Assembly (NCBI RefSeq): GCF_001424485.1
Contig: NZ_LMQC01000001.1
Coordinates: forward strand, 129,755-193,754
Origin: Modestobacter sp. Leaf380
GTDB lineage: Bacteria; Actinomycetota; Actinomycetes; Mycobacteriales; Geodermatophilaceae
DNA: 64,000 nucleotides
Direction: 5' to 3'
Shown here piece after piece: positions 20,593 to 31,446 of this stretch. The notes beneath the pieces were generated by a model, which had not been told where the DNA came from, did not search any database, and was given only the letters and a program-made list of their open reading frames with translations. Both the position numbers and the translations under genes were made by a program. The number at the start of each line of letters is the position of its first letter. Position 1 is the first letter of the stretch.

Positions 20593-21977
20593 GACGTCGC
20601 CAGGGTAGTCGCGCGCGGGGAGGACACCGTCGGGGCCGCGGCCCGGCCGGCGATGAGCGACCCGAGCAGCGCCAGGGCACTGAAGACGGCGATGGCGATC
20701 AGCAGCGCCGTGGTGAGCGACAGCACCCCGACGGCCGCTGCGGCGACGAGCACACCGCCGAGGCCCACGCACAGCGCGGAGCCGACGACGTCGGAGATCT
20801 GCAGGGACGCCGAGTCGGCTCCGCGGCGGTGCTCGGGCGACTGCTCGAGCAGCAGCACGCTGAGGCTGGGCATGCCCAGGCCCATCCCGAGGCCGGCCAC
20901 CGCCCAGCTGAGGTAGGCGGTCCAGCCGCCGGTCCCGGGCAGCGCGGCGAACGCGGTGCCGGCGAGCCCGACCGCCAGCAGCACGAACCCGGCCTGCAGC
21001 AGTCGCACCCGGGACAGGTCGGGACGACGTCCGGACAGGGCCGAGGCCAGCGACCAGCCGATCGCTCCGGTGGTCAGCGGGATGCCCGCCGTGGTCGCGT
21101 CGAAGCCGTGCACCTCGGTGAGGGTCAGCGGCAGCAGGGTGTCGATCCCGAAGAAGGACCCGGCGAGCAGTCCGCGGGAGGCGACGACGGTGGGCATCCC
21201 GCGGCGCGCGAGCACCGTGCCGCGCGGCAGCAGCGGGCGCAGGCCGGCGGCCAGGGCCACGACCCCGACCACCGCGACACCGAGCGCGAGGAGGTCCAGC
21301 CGCTGCCCGGCGTACTGCAGGGCGCCGATGCCGACCCCGGCCAGCAGGGCCCACCAGCGCCGGGAGACCGGCGGGCGGGCCGTGCCGTCGGGGACGGCGA
21401 GCCGGGCGATGGAAGGCAGCACCAGCAGCAGGCCCACGGCGACCAGCGGCAGGATCCCCAGGAAGACCCAGCGCCACGACGTGTGGGTGGTGACCGCCCC
21501 GGCCACGAGCGGGCCGAAGAGCGCGGGCAGCACCCAGGCGGCCGCGAACGTCCCGAACAGCCGGGACCGCAGCGCCGCCTCGTAGGCCTGCCCGGCCACG
21601 ACGTACAGCGACACCGTGATCAGCCCACCACCCAGGCCCTGGACCGCGCGGCCGCCGACGAAGAGCGCCATGTCGGCGGCGGTCCCGGAGGCGAGCAGGC
21701 CCAGGGAGAAGAAGCCGACGCCCCACAGCAGCGCGACCCGGGCACCGCGCCGGTCGCTGACGTCGCCGCCGAGCACCATGCCGACCACCTGGGCCACCAG
21801 GAACGCGGTGAACGGCCACGCGTACCAGGCCAGCCCGTCCAGCTCGCGGACGACGGTGGGCATCGCGGTGGAGACCGCCATCGACTCGAACGCGACGAAG
21901 GTGATGAGCACCAGCAGCCCGGCGGTGGTCAGCCGGTGGGTGCGGTCGAAGACGCCTGCCCCTCCGCCACTGCTCAC
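20589..21977 (-). CDS. MFS transporter (drug/proton antiporter type)
   Basis: The 462-residue protein has 12 to 14 predicted membrane segments and an EmrB/QacA-like start ([28 protein letters not shown]). The MFS motif A region reads [15 protein letters not shown], motif B-like [14 protein letters not shown] follows, and motif C-like FGPLVAGAV is in segment 5. It is predicted to be a proton-driven exporter; the substrate is unknown. GTG 21977 overlaps the ligase stop by four bases and the stop overlaps iscS by four bases, an unusual company for an exporter. Confidence 0.88.
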   Translation of the reverse strand: MSSGGGAGVFDRTHRLTTAGLLVLITFVAFESMAVSTAMPTVVRELDGLAWYAWPFTAFLVAQVVGMVLGGDVSDRRGARVALLWGVGFFSLGLLASGTAADMALFVGGRAVQGLGGGLITVSLYVVAGQAYEAALRSRLFGTFAAAWVLPALFGPLVAGAVTTHTSWRWVFLGILPLVAVGLLLVLPSIARLAVPDGTARPPVSRRWWALLAGVGIGALQYAGQRLDLLALGVAVVGVVALAAGLRPLLPRGTVLARRGMPTVVASRGLLAGSFFGIDTLLPLTLTEVHGFDATTAGIPLTTGAIGWSLASALSGRRPDLSRVRLLQAGFVLLAVGLAGTAFAALPGTGGWTAYLSWAVAGLGMGLGMPSLSVLLLEQSPEHRRGADSASLQISDVVGSALCVGLGGVLVAAAAVGVLSLTTALLIAIAVFSALALLGSLIAGRAAAPTVSSPRATTLATS

Positions 21978-23509
21978 CCGTCCGCCAACGCCGGGCCGGC
22001 CGCGCCTCTTCCCGGCAGCAGCGCCCGGACGGCGTCGACGGTGTCGGCGTCGGCGGCCTCCTTGTCCGGCCGGTACCGCAGCACGCGGGCGAAGCGCAGT
22101 GCGACGCCGCCGGGGTAGCGGGTGCTGCGCTGGACACCGTCGAGCTCGATCTCCACCACCAGCTCGGGTCGCAGGGCCACCACGCCGCGCTCCTCGGCGG
22201 TGACCAGCGCCGGGAAGGTGGCGGTCTGCCAGGCCAGCAGCTCGTCGGTCATCCCCTTGAACGTCTTGCCGACCATCACCGGCGGCCCGCCGTCGGGGTC
22301 GCGGGCGGCCAGGTGGATGTTGGACAGCGACCCGGTGCGCCGGCCGTACCCCCACTCGGCGCCGACGACGACCAGGTCCAGGGTGTGCACCGGTTTGACC
22401 TTGCGCCAGGCGCTCCCCCGCCGGCCGGCGGCGTACGGGCTGTCGAGGGTCTTGACCACGACGCCCTCGTGCCCGGCCGCCAGCGCTGCGGCGGAGAACG
22501 CCTCGGCCTGCGCGGGCGTCGGTGCGACGACGCCGGGCATCCGGTGGTCGGGTGCCACCCGGGCCAGCGCCTCCTGCCGGACGGTGAGCGGCTCGTCGAC
22601 CAGGTCGGTGCCGTCGACGTGCAGGCAGTCGAAGAAGAACGGCCGCAACACCAGCTCGGAGGTGTCCGCGCCGAACCGGGCCGCGGTCTCCTGGAAGGGG
22701 CGCGGCCGGCCGTCGTCGGTCAGCGCCAGGGTCTCCCCGTCCAGCACCAGCCGGGTCGCCGGGAACGACCGGACCACGGCGACCAGCTCGGGCACCCGGG
22801 CGGTGACCTCCTTGAGCGTGCGGGTCCACACCCGCACCTCGTCACCGTCGCGGTGCACCTGGATGCGGGCGCCGTCCATCTTCTGCTCGACGACGACCTC
22901 GCCGTCCCCGAGCGCGTCGGCCAGGGACTCCGCAGGTGAGGCCAGCATCGGGCGCAGCGGCCGGCCGACCTCCAGCCGGACCGCCTCCAGCGCCGGCACT
23001 CCCCCGGTCAGGGCCAGCTCCGCGACCGCGGACAGCTCACCGGACAGGAAGAACGCCCGCCGGACCACGGCCGCCGGGGCCTCCGCCGCAGCCGCGACCG
23101 CGTCCAGGACGACGCCCTCCAGCGCACCGTGCCGCAGCTCGCCACCCAGCAGCCGCAGCAGGAAGGACTGCTCGTCGGCGGTGGCCGCACCCAGCAGCTC
23201 CCCCAGCAGCGCCGCGCGACGGGCGGTGGAGCCGGTGCCGGACACCCCGGCCAGGGCGTCCAGGGCCTGCTCGACGTCGGTCACCGTGAGCGCGGGCGCC
23301 GCCGCCGGGGGCGCGTCGACCGCGGACAGCGTCCGCCAGCCGGCGCCGAGCCGGCCCTGCCGCGGGGCGCCGGACAGCCAGGCGGTGACCGGCCCGACCT
23401 CGTCGGGGGACGCGGTCTGCAGCAGGGCGGCGACGGTGGAGCTCTTCGCCGTCCGGGCGCGGGTGGCGCCGACCTGGGTGGAGGCGGTGACGACGTCGGC
23501 GAGGAGCAC
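21974..23509 (-). CDS. ligB: ATP-dependent DNA ligase (LigB type)
   Basis: The 511-residue protein has an N-terminal DNA-binding domain (about 1-190), the adenylation domain with the nucleotidyl Lys in [16 protein letters not shown], motif III ([10 protein letters not shown]), motif IV ([26 protein letters not shown] in part) and an OB domain ending in [21 protein letters not shown]. It would be an accessory ligase beside the NAD-dependent LigA encoded 7 kb away; mycobacterial LigB is dispensable, from general knowledge. GTG 23509 has GAGG seven bases upstream; ATG 23516 is out of frame. It is the first gene of the ligase-MFS-iscS-mnmA operon. Confidence 0.94.
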   Translation of the reverse strand: MLLADVVTASTQVGATRARTAKSSTVAALLQTASPDEVGPVTAWLSGAPRQGRLGAGWRTLSAVDAPPAAAPALTVTDVEQALDALAGVSGTGSTARRAALLGELLGAATADEQSFLLRLLGGELRHGALEGVVLDAVAAAAEAPAAVVRRAFFLSGELSAVAELALTGGVPALEAVRLEVGRPLRPMLASPAESLADALGDGEVVVEQKMDGARIQVHRDGDEVRVWTRTLKEVTARVPELVAVVRSFPATRLVLDGETLALTDDGRPRPFQETAARFGADTSELVLRPFFFDCLHVDGTDLVDEPLTVRQEALARVAPDHRMPGVVAPTPAQAEAFSAAALAAGHEGVVVKTLDSPYAAGRRGSAWRKVKPVHTLDLVVVGAEWGYGRRTGSLSNIHLAARDPDGGPPVMVGKTFKGMTDELLAWQTATFPALVTAEERGVVALRPELVVEIELDGVQRSTRYPGGVALRFARVLRYRPDKEAADADTVDAVRALLPGRGAAGPALADG

Positions 23510-23574
23510 GGTTCATCCTCACGCGCGGGCAGGCGAGCCGCCCGTCGTCGTCAGCGCAGGGTCCTCCCACGCGA

Positions 23575-23617
23575 GAGTCCGCCCTCCCCCACGAGCGCTC
23601 GTGGGGAGGACGGACTC
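23575..23617. terminator. Large inverted repeat between etfA and the ligase operon
   Basis: Arms of 22 and 21 bases (GAGTCCGCCCTCCCCCACGAG... and its near complement) meet at a short centre at 23596/23597, with one mismatch and one bulge. It lies between the end of etfA and the start of the ligase operon and probably ends etfBA transcription together with the next hairpin. Confidence 0.6.
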
Positions 23618-23631
23618 CCGGTGGCGTGCTG

Positions 23632-23692
23632 GGACGGCCCCCTCGCAGGGCCCCGACCCGCGCGGAGCGTGGGCCGGGGGGCGAGGGGGTCC
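23632..23692 (-). terminator. Terminator hairpin after etfA
   Basis: CCCCCTCGC (23638-23646) pairs perfectly with GCGAGGGGG (23681-23689), extended by GGAC/GTCC after a two-base bulge; the interior is also GC-rich and self-complementary. It starts six bases beyond the etfA stop. Confidence 0.65.
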
Positions 23693-23697
23693 TCTTC

Positions 23698-24660
23698 CTA
23701 CTTGCGGGCGGTGATCTGCTCCGTCGCCGCGGGGACGACGGTGTTCAGGTCGCCCACGACGCCGAAGTCGGCGAGCTCGAAGATCGGCGCCTCGGTGTCC
23801 TTGTTGACCGCGACGATGGTCTTCGAGGTCTGCATGCCGGCCCGGTGCTGGATGGCACCGGAGATGCCGACCGCCACGTAGAGCTGCGGGGACACCGTCT
23901 TGCCGGTCTGGCCGACCTGGAAGGTGTGCGGGTAGAAGCCGGAGTCCACCGCGGCGCGCGAGGCGCCGACGGCGGCACCGAGGGAGTCCGCGAGGCCCTC
24001 GATGACGGCGAAGTTCTCCGCCGAGGCCACGCCACGACCACCGGAGACCACGATGGAGGCCTCGGTGAGCTCGGGGCGGGAGGACTTCTGCTCCACGACC
24101 CGGTCCAGCACCCTGGTCTGCTTGGCGGCCTCGGACACCGAGACGGTGACCTGCTCCTCGGTGGCCGCACCGGCGGAGGCCTCGGGGGTGACCGAGTTGC
24201 CGCGCAGGGTGTAGATCGGGGTGCCGGTGGTGACCTTCGAGTGCACGATCGTCGCGCCGGCGAAGGCCACCTGGGTGGCGGTGCCGTCGGCGGCGATGTC
24301 GGTGACGTCGGTCAGGAACCCGGAGCCGGTCTTGATCGCCAGGCGGCCGGCGATCTCCTTGCCCTCGGGGGTGGAGGGGATGACCACGGCGGCCGGGGAC
24401 TTCTCGGCGACCAGCTGGGCCAGCACCTCGGCCTTGGGGGCGACGAGGTAGGCGTCGATGTCCTCGGACTCACCGACGTACACCTTCTGCGCGCCGTACT
24501 CGGCGAGGGTGTCCTTCACGGTCGCGGCGGTGCCGGGGGCACCGAGCACGACCGCGGAGGGCTCACCCAGGACGCGGGCGGCGGTGAGCGCCTCCAGCGT
24601 GGTCTTGCGGACGCCGGAGCCGTCGGGGGCGACCTCGACCAGGACCAGTACTTCAGCCAT
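23698..24660 (-). CDS. etfA: Electron transfer flavoprotein alpha subunit
   Basis: EtfA with EtfB carries electrons from acyl-CoA dehydrogenases to the quinone pool via an ETF dehydrogenase. The 320-residue protein has the N-terminal alpha/beta domain ([29 protein letters not shown]) and the C-terminal FAD domain with [54 protein letters not shown] in part and [11 protein letters not shown]. It lies 39 bases after etfB in the same operon. The shared palindrome upstream of etfB links it to other acyl-CoA genes in this window. Confidence 0.96.
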   Translation of the reverse strand: MAEVLVLVEVAPDGSGVRKTTLEALTAARVLGEPSAVVLGAPGTAATVKDTLAEYGAQKVYVGESEDIDAYLVAPKAEVLAQLVAEKSPAAVVIPSTPEGKEIAGRLAIKTGSGFLTDVTDIAADGTATQVAFAGATIVHSKVTTGTPIYTLRGNSVTPEASAGAATEEQVTVSVSEAAKQTRVLDRVVEQKSSRPELTEASIVVSGGRGVASAENFAVIEGLADSLGAAVGASRAAVDSGFYPHTFQVGQTGKTVSPQLYVAVGISGAIQHRAGMQTSKTIVAVNKDTEAPIFELADFGVVGDLNTVVPAATEQITARK

Positions 24661-24699
24661 GTCTGCTGTTCTCCTCAGGGGCGGTGGTGGTCGGGGCCG

Positions 24700-25479
24700 T
24701 CAGACGATCTTCTGGCTGGCCAGGTAGCCGACCAGCTTCTCGGCGCCGTCGCCCTCGTCGGTGACCTTGACGCCGGCGCCCTTGGGCGGGCGACCCGCGA
24801 AGTCGAGCACCTGGCTGGTCGCGCTGGCCAGGCCCACGGTGGCGGGGTCGAGGCCCAGGTCGGCCAGGGTCTTGGTCTCCACCGGCTTCTTCTTGGCGGC
24901 CATGATCCCCTTGAAGGAGGGGTAGCGGGGCTCGTTGATGGTGTCCCAGGTGGACACGATCGCCGGGGTCTGGGCCTCGAGGGCCCAGAAACCGCCGTCG
25001 GTCTGCCGCTCGACGTGCAGCGTGGTGCCCTCGACGGTGAGCTTGCGGGCACCGGACAGGTGCGGGACGCCCAGGCGCTCGGACAGCAGCGCGGGCATCA
25101 CCGAGACCTGGCCGTCGGTGGACTCGGCACCGCAGATGACCAGGTCGTACTCCAGCTGGGACAGCGCCGCGGCGATGACCGCCGAGGTCTGCACGGCGCA
25201 GGAGCCGTGGATGGCGTCGTCGGTGACGTGGACGGCCTTGTCCGCGCCCATCGACAGCGCCTTGCGGATGGCGTCGGTGGCGCCGGCGGGGCCGACGGTC
25301 AGCACGGTGACCTCGCCGCCCTGCGACTCCTTGACCGTCAGCGCCTCCTCGATGGCGTACTCGTCCATCTCGTTGATGACGTTGTCCGCGCTGGCGCGGG
25401 CGACGGTGTTGTCCGAGCTGTCCAGCGCACGCTCGCTGCCGGAGTCGGGGACCTGCTTCACAAGAACGACGATGTTCAT
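24700..25479 (-). CDS. etfB: Electron transfer flavoprotein beta subunit
   Basis: EtfB binds AMP and provides the docking loop for acyl-CoA dehydrogenases. The 259-residue protein starts NIVVLVKQVPDSGSE and shows VINEMDEYAIEEAL, TVGPAGATDAIRKALSMGADKAVHV, the ETF-beta signature region VICGAESTDGQVSVMPALLSERLGVP and PRYPSFKGIMAAKKKPV, where the docking loop normally lies. It is the first gene of etfB-etfA. Its promoter at about 25550 carries a 20-base palindrome that would leave a leader of about 64 bases. Confidence 0.96.
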   Translation of the reverse strand: MNIVVLVKQVPDSGSERALDSSDNTVARASADNVINEMDEYAIEEALTVKESQGGEVTVLTVGPAGATDAIRKALSMGADKAVHVTDDAIHGSCAVQTSAVIAAALSQLEYDLVICGAESTDGQVSVMPALLSERLGVPHLSGARKLTVEGTTLHVERQTDGGFWALEAQTPAIVSTWDTINEPRYPSFKGIMAAKKKPVETKTLADLGLDPATVGLASATSQVLDFAGRPPKGAGVKVTDEGDGAEKLVGYLASQKIV

Positions 25480-25549
25480 CGCACCTCCGCGGGGGCGTTC
25501 GGGGTGGGCGCGGGCGCACGGGGTGCGCCTGCTCTGGCTCCGATGATGG

Positions 25550-25569
25550 ACGTTACTCGTCGGTAACGT
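25550..25569 (-). promoter_or_regulatory. Operator palindrome over the -10 box of etfBA
   Basis: The minus strand reads ACGTTACCGACGAGTAACGT, with perfect 7-base arms. The right arm contains TAACGT, a plausible -10 box, placing the transcript start about 64 bases before etfB. The 14-base core TTACCGACGAGTAA differs by one base from the site upstream of the 3-hydroxyacyl-CoA dehydrogenase gene. Its size and symmetry fit a TetR-type repressor; no such gene is in the window. Confidence 0.65.
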
Positions 25570-25601
25570 GAGGGCGGCAGCTCAGGTGCCGGTGACCCCG
25601 G

Positions 25602-26708
25602 TCACGACCAGGCGCCGGTTGCCGCGAAGTGCTCCAGCACCGCGGTGTGCGGGGCCAGGTCCATCCCCTGCGCGGCGATCCAGTCGTCGGAGTAGTAGGT
25701 GTCGGCGTACCGCTCGCCGCCGTCGCACAGCAGGGTGACGACGCTGCCCGTGCGGCCGGCCGCGACCAGCTCGGCGACGAGCTGGAAGGCCCCCCACAGG
25801 TTGGTCCCGGTGGACCCGCCGGCCCGACGGCCGGTCGCACGCTCCAGGTGCCGCATCGCGGCCAGCGACGCGGCGTCGGGCACGCAGAACATGCGGTCCA
25901 CGATCGTCGGGACGAACGAGGGCTCCACCCGGGGGCGGCCGATGCCCTCGATCCGGGACGGTCGGCCGACCGCGGCCGGGTCGCCGTCCCGCCAGCCGGG
26001 GAAGAACGCCGAGCCCTCCGGGTCGACGACAGCCAGCCGGGTGGGCAGCCGGCGGTAGCGCAGGTACCGGCCGATGGTGGCGCTGGTGCCCCCGGTGCCG
26101 GCCCCGACGACGACCCACTCGGGCACCGGGTGCTCCTCGGCGGCCAGCTGCTCGAAGACCGACTCGGCGATGTTGTTGTTGCCCCGCCAGTCGGTGGCCC
26201 GCTCGGCGTGGGTGAACTGGTCCAGGTAGTGCCCGCCGGTCTCCGCGGCGATCCGGCGGGCCTCGTCGTAGACCGTGCCGGGGTCGGCCACCAGGTGGCA
26301 GCGGCCGCCGTGGAACTCGATGAGCGCGATCTTCTCCGGGCTGGTGGTGGCCGGCATGACCGCGACGAAGGGCAGGCCCAGCATCCGGGCGAAGTAGGCC
26401 TCGCTGACCGCCGTCGAGCCCGAGGACGCCTCGACGACCGTGCTCCCCCGGCAGATCCAGCCCGAGCACAGCGCGTGCAGGAACAGCGATCGGGCCAGCC
26501 GGTGCTTGAGGCTGCCGGTCGGGTGCGTCGACTCGTCCTTGAGATACAGCTGGACGCCCCACTCCGGGGGCAGCGGGTAGACCAGCAGGTGGGTGTCGGC
26601 GCTGCGCCGGGCGTCGGCCTCGACCAGCGCCACCGCCCGCTCCAGCCAGGCCCGGCCGTCGTCGTCACAGCGGTCGAGGTGGGCGGGACGGTCCAGGGGT
26701 GCGCTCAC
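25602..26708 (-). CDS. cds1: PLP-dependent L-cysteine desulfhydrase / cysteine synthase family (Cds1-like)
   Basis: The 368-residue protein belongs to the cysteine synthase superfamily: PLP Lys in [21 protein letters not shown], the substrate loop [19 protein letters not shown], the phosphate loop [19 protein letters not shown] and [16 protein letters not shown]. It is longer than CysK and carries the N-terminal segment [21 protein letters not shown] and central [15 protein letters not shown] seen in actinobacterial Cds1 (Rv3684), which degrades cysteine to H2S, pyruvate and ammonia. The family call is firm; desulfhydrase rather than synthase activity is inference. GTG 26708 starts 26 bases after the echA-like stop. 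Confidence 0.82.
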   Translation of the reverse strand: MSAPLDRPAHLDRCDDDGRAWLERAVALVEADARRSADTHLLVYPLPPEWGVQLYLKDESTHPTGSLKHRLARSLFLHALCSGWICRGSTVVEASSGSTAVSEAYFARMLGLPFVAVMPATTSPEKIALIEFHGGRCHLVADPGTVYDEARRIAAETGGHYLDQFTHAERATDWRGNNNIAESVFEQLAAEEHPVPEWVVVGAGTGGTSATIGRYLRYRRLPTRLAVVDPEGSAFFPGWRDGDPAAVGRPSRIEGIGRPRVEPSFVPTIVDRMFCVPDAASLAAMRHLERATGRRAGGSTGTNLWGAFQLVAELVAAGRTGSVVTLLCDGGERYADTYYSDDWIAAQGMDLAPHTAVLEHFAATGAWS

Positions 26709-26733
26709 CCGCCCATCCTCACAGCCGGCGTGC

Positions 26734-27519
26734 TCAGCGACCGGTGAAGGTGGCCTTCCCCGGACCCTCGGCCAGGAAGGAGGCCATCCCGGTCTTCTGG
26801 TCCTCGGTGTCGAAGAGCCCGGCGAACAGCTGGGACTCCAACCGCAGCCCGTGGTCCAGCGTCCCGTCCAGGCCCTCGTCGATCGCCCGCTTGGCCGCGG
26901 CCAGCGCCAACGGCGGGCCGGCGGCGAACTTGCGGGCCATCGCCACGGCGGTCGGGTAGACGTCGGCGTCGGGGACGACGGCATCGGCCATGCCCAGCTC
27001 GAGCGCCTCCTCGGCACCCACGTGCCGGCCGGTGAACACGATGTCCTTGGCCTTCGCCGGGCCCACCAGCCGGGCCAGCCGCTGGGTGCCGCCGGCACCG
27101 GGGATGACGCCCAGCAGGATCTCGGGCTGGCCGATCTTCGCGCCCTGGCCCATCACCCGGAAGTCCGCGCACAGCGCCAGCTCGTAGCCACCGCCCAGCG
27201 CGTAGCCGGTGATCGCCGCGACCACCGGCTTGGGGATGCGGGCCACCTCGGTGAAGGAGGCGGTGAGCTCGCGGCCCCAGGCCACCATCGAGGAGCCGGT
27301 CAGCTGCGCCATGGCCTTGATGTCGGCGCCGGCGGCGAAGACCCGCTCACCGCCGTAGAGCACCACGGCCCGGACGTCGTCGCGGCGGGCGGCCTCCTGG
27401 GCGGCGGTGCGGACCTCCCAGTGCAGCTGCTCGTCGATCGCGTTCATCTTGCCGCGGTCCAGGCGGATGGTGCCCACGCCGTCCTCGACCTGCAGCGTCA
27501 CGAACTCCGGCTCGGCCAT
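26734..27519 (-). CDS. Enoyl-CoA hydratase/isomerase family protein
   Basis: The 261-residue crotonase-fold protein has the oxyanion-hole segments [14 protein letters not shown] and [20 protein letters not shown] and both catalytic Glu positions, in GGGYELAL and [22 protein letters not shown]. It should hydrate 2-enoyl-CoA to 3-hydroxyacyl-CoA in fatty-acid beta-oxidation, resembling mycobacterial EchA8/EchA17. ATG 27519 has GAGGAG six bases upstream. The stop is 25 bases before the desulfhydrase start, so the two may be co-transcribed. Confidence 0.93.
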   Translation of the reverse strand: MAEPEFVTLQVEDGVGTIRLDRGKMNAIDEQLHWEVRTAAQEAARRDDVRAVVLYGGERVFAAGADIKAMAQLTGSSMVAWGRELTASFTEVARIPKPVVAAITGYALGGGYELALCADFRVMGQGAKIGQPEILLGVIPGAGGTQRLARLVGPAKAKDIVFTGRHVGAEEALELGMADAVVPDADVYPTAVAMARKFAAGPPLALAAAKRAIDEGLDGTLDHGLRLESQLFAGLFDTEDQKTGMASFLAEGPGKATFTGR

Positions 27520-27534
27520 GGGTGCTCCTCGGGT

Positions 27535-27552
27535 GGGGACGACGTCGTCCCC
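27535..27552 (-). promoter_or_regulatory. Perfect 18-base palindrome at the echA-like promoter
   Basis: The sequence GGGGACGACGTCGTCCCC is fully symmetric and lies 16-33 bases before the ATG, covering the expected transcript start of the TAGGGT -10 box at 27561-27556. It could be an operator or a leader hairpin. Confidence 0.45.
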
Positions 27553-27555
27553 CCG

Positions 27556-27561
27556 ACCCTA
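27556..27561 (-). promoter_or_regulatory. -10 box of the enoyl-CoA hydratase gene
   Basis: The minus strand reads TAGGGT, 36 bases before ATG 27519, so this message has a leader with a ribosome site, unlike the leaderless genes nearby. Confidence 0.45.
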
Positions 27562-27751
27562 GGCAGGGCAGGCCCCGCCCACACCCGGGGCCCCCTCCGG
27601 GGGAGGGCCTCACCTGTTGGCGAGTGGGTGGGGGTCGGGCGCGGGATGTCTGGCAGCCGCGGCCCGAGACCACCCACACGGTGCCGGCGCCATCAGCACC
27701 CCGAAGGTCGACCAGCGGCCCGGCGGTCCACCCCGCGCAGTCGCCGCAGGG

Positions 27752-28564
27752 TCACGCCTCGGGACGGTCCGCGCGCCGGGCCGTGAACCGCCCGCGCACC
27801 CGGCCCAGGGCCAACGGCAGCCCGAAGGTCTCGCTCAGCCGCTCCGCGGTGACGACCTCCTCGATCGGTCCGGCCGCGACCACGCCCCCGGCGCGCAGCA
27901 GCAGCGCGTGCGTGTAGCCGGGCGGGATCTCCTCGACGTGGTGGGTGACCAGCACCTGGGCCGGGGCGTGGTCGTCGCGGGCCAGGTCGGTCAGCCTGGT
28001 CACCAGGTCCTCCCGGCCACCCAGGTCCAGCCCGGCGCCGGGCTCGTCGAGCAGCAGCAGCTCCGGGTCGGTCATCAGCGCCCGGGCGATCTGGGCGCGC
28101 TTGCGCTCGCCCTCGCTGAGGGTGCCGAACTGCCGGGAGGCGTAGGGCGCCACGCCCCACTGCTCCATCAGCAGGGCGGCCCGGGTCAGGTCGTGCACGT
28201 CGTACCGCTCGCGCCACCGGCCGACCACGGCGTACCCGGCGGAGACGACGACGTCCCCGACCCGCTCGGTGGGGCTGATCCGCTGGGCCAGCGAGGCGCT
28301 GGTCAGCCCGATGCGCGGACGCAGCTCGAACACGTCGACGGCACCGAGGGTCTCCCCCAGCAGCGTCACCTCCCCGCGGGTGGGGTGCATCTGCGCCGAC
28401 AGCAGCTGCATGAGCGTGGTCTTGCCGGCGCCGTTGGGCCCCAGCAGCACCCAGCGCTGGTCGGCCGACACCGTCCAGTCGACCCCGCGCAGCAGGTACG
28501 ACTCCCCCCGGACGACGTCGACACCGCGGACCCGGACGACCTCTTCGGCTGACACGCCCCCCAT
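27752..28564 (-). CDS. ABC transporter ATP-binding protein (no permease alongside)
   Basis: The 270-residue ATPase has Walker A (LLGPNGAGKTTLMQLL), Q-loop region, signature FGTLSEGERKRAQIARAL, Walker B (LLLLDEPGAGLD) and the switch His in VLVTHHVEEIP. It resembles the YlmA/ModF-like group of iron- or molybdate-type ATPases (HHVEEIPPGYTHALLL). No permease or binding protein is adjacent, so the partner is unknown or the protein acts outside transport. ATG 28564 and GTG 28555 are both possible starts. It is divergent from glgX. Confidence 0.85.
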   Translation of the reverse strand: MGGVSAEEVVRVRGVDVVRGESYLLRGVDWTVSADQRWVLLGPNGAGKTTLMQLLSAQMHPTRGEVTLLGETLGAVDVFELRPRIGLTSASLAQRISPTERVGDVVVSAGYAVVGRWRERYDVHDLTRAALLMEQWGVAPYASRQFGTLSEGERKRAQIARALMTDPELLLLDEPGAGLDLGGREDLVTRLTDLARDDHAPAQVLVTHHVEEIPPGYTHALLLRAGGVVAAGPIEEVVTAERLSETFGLPLALGRVRGRFTARRADRPEA

Positions 28565-28638
28565 CCAACCAACCCCCGCGGGCGGGCCCCGGCACCCGCG
28601 TCCCGGTCGCGCGCCCCCGGCTCGGGCACGATGCCTGC

Positions 28639-30779
<2,141 letters not shown>

Positions 30780-30783
<4 letters not shown>

Positions 30784-31229
30784 CCGGGGCCGTGGTGGTC
30801 CGCGCCGGGGACCGCGAGCAGGTCGCGGCCGCCGGCGTGCAGCACCTCTTCGCACTCACCGGGGACGCCAGCGGGGGGCGGCTGGGCGTCGAGGAGTTCC
30901 TCGTCCCGCCGGCGACGGTGGGCGCTCGACCGCACGTGCACACCGCGCACGACGAGTGCTTCCTGGTGCTGGCCGGCACGCTGACCGTGCAGACCGACGA
31001 CGGGGACGTCGAGCTGGCGCCGGGAGACCTGGCCTGGGCCCCGCGGGGTGCGCTGCACGGCTTCGCCAACACCACCGACACCGAGGTGCGGGCGCTGTGC
31101 CTCTACACCCCGGCCGGGTACGAGCAGTACTTCCGCGACGTGCACGCCGCCGAGGCCGAGCACGGGCCGGCCACCCCGGAGCTGCTCGCGCAGCTGCGGG
31201 CCCGGTACGCGACCCACAGCCCCGGCTAA
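30780..31229 (+). CDS. Cupin-domain protein
   Basis: The 149-residue protein is a single cupin barrel. Motif 1 reads PHVHTAHDECFLVLAGTLTV, with the metal-type His, His and Glu, and motif 2 reads PGDLAWAPRGALHGFAN with the third His. It could be a small dioxygenase, isomerase or sugar-binding protein; the substrate is not deducible. GTG 30780 overlaps the glgX stop by four bases (GTGA), so it is probably co-translated with glgX, which may point to a sugar ligand. Confidence 0.82.
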
Positions 31230-31248
31230 GCTCGGCCGCCGGCGAGCC

Positions 31249-31446
31249 TCAGCAGCAGCGTTCGTGCGCGTGGGCCGCCGCGACGTCGGTGCGGTGCCGC
31301 TCGAACTCCCGGCGGGTCATCGGCGTGCGGCCCTGGGCGGCGCAGAGCTCGACGTGCCGGTCCCACCGGTCCTCCCCGGTCAGGGCGCGCAGGTACCACC
31401 GCACCGCGGCGGCACCCCGGGACAGCCGGGCGATGACCGCGCTCAC
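31249..31446 (-). CDS. YbdD/YjiX family small protein, CstA partner
   Basis: The 65-residue protein has the family pattern AAAVRWYLRALTGEDRWDRHVELCAAQG, then PMTRREFERHRTD and a His/Cys-rich end (AHAHERCC). In many bacteria such a protein is encoded straight after CstA-type pyruvate/peptide transporters and is needed for their function. GTG 31446 overlaps the cstA stop by four bases, so the pair is translationally coupled. Confidence 0.88.
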   Translation of the reverse strand: MSAVIARLSRGAAAVRWYLRALTGEDRWDRHVELCAAQGRTPMTRREFERHRTDVAAAHAHERCC

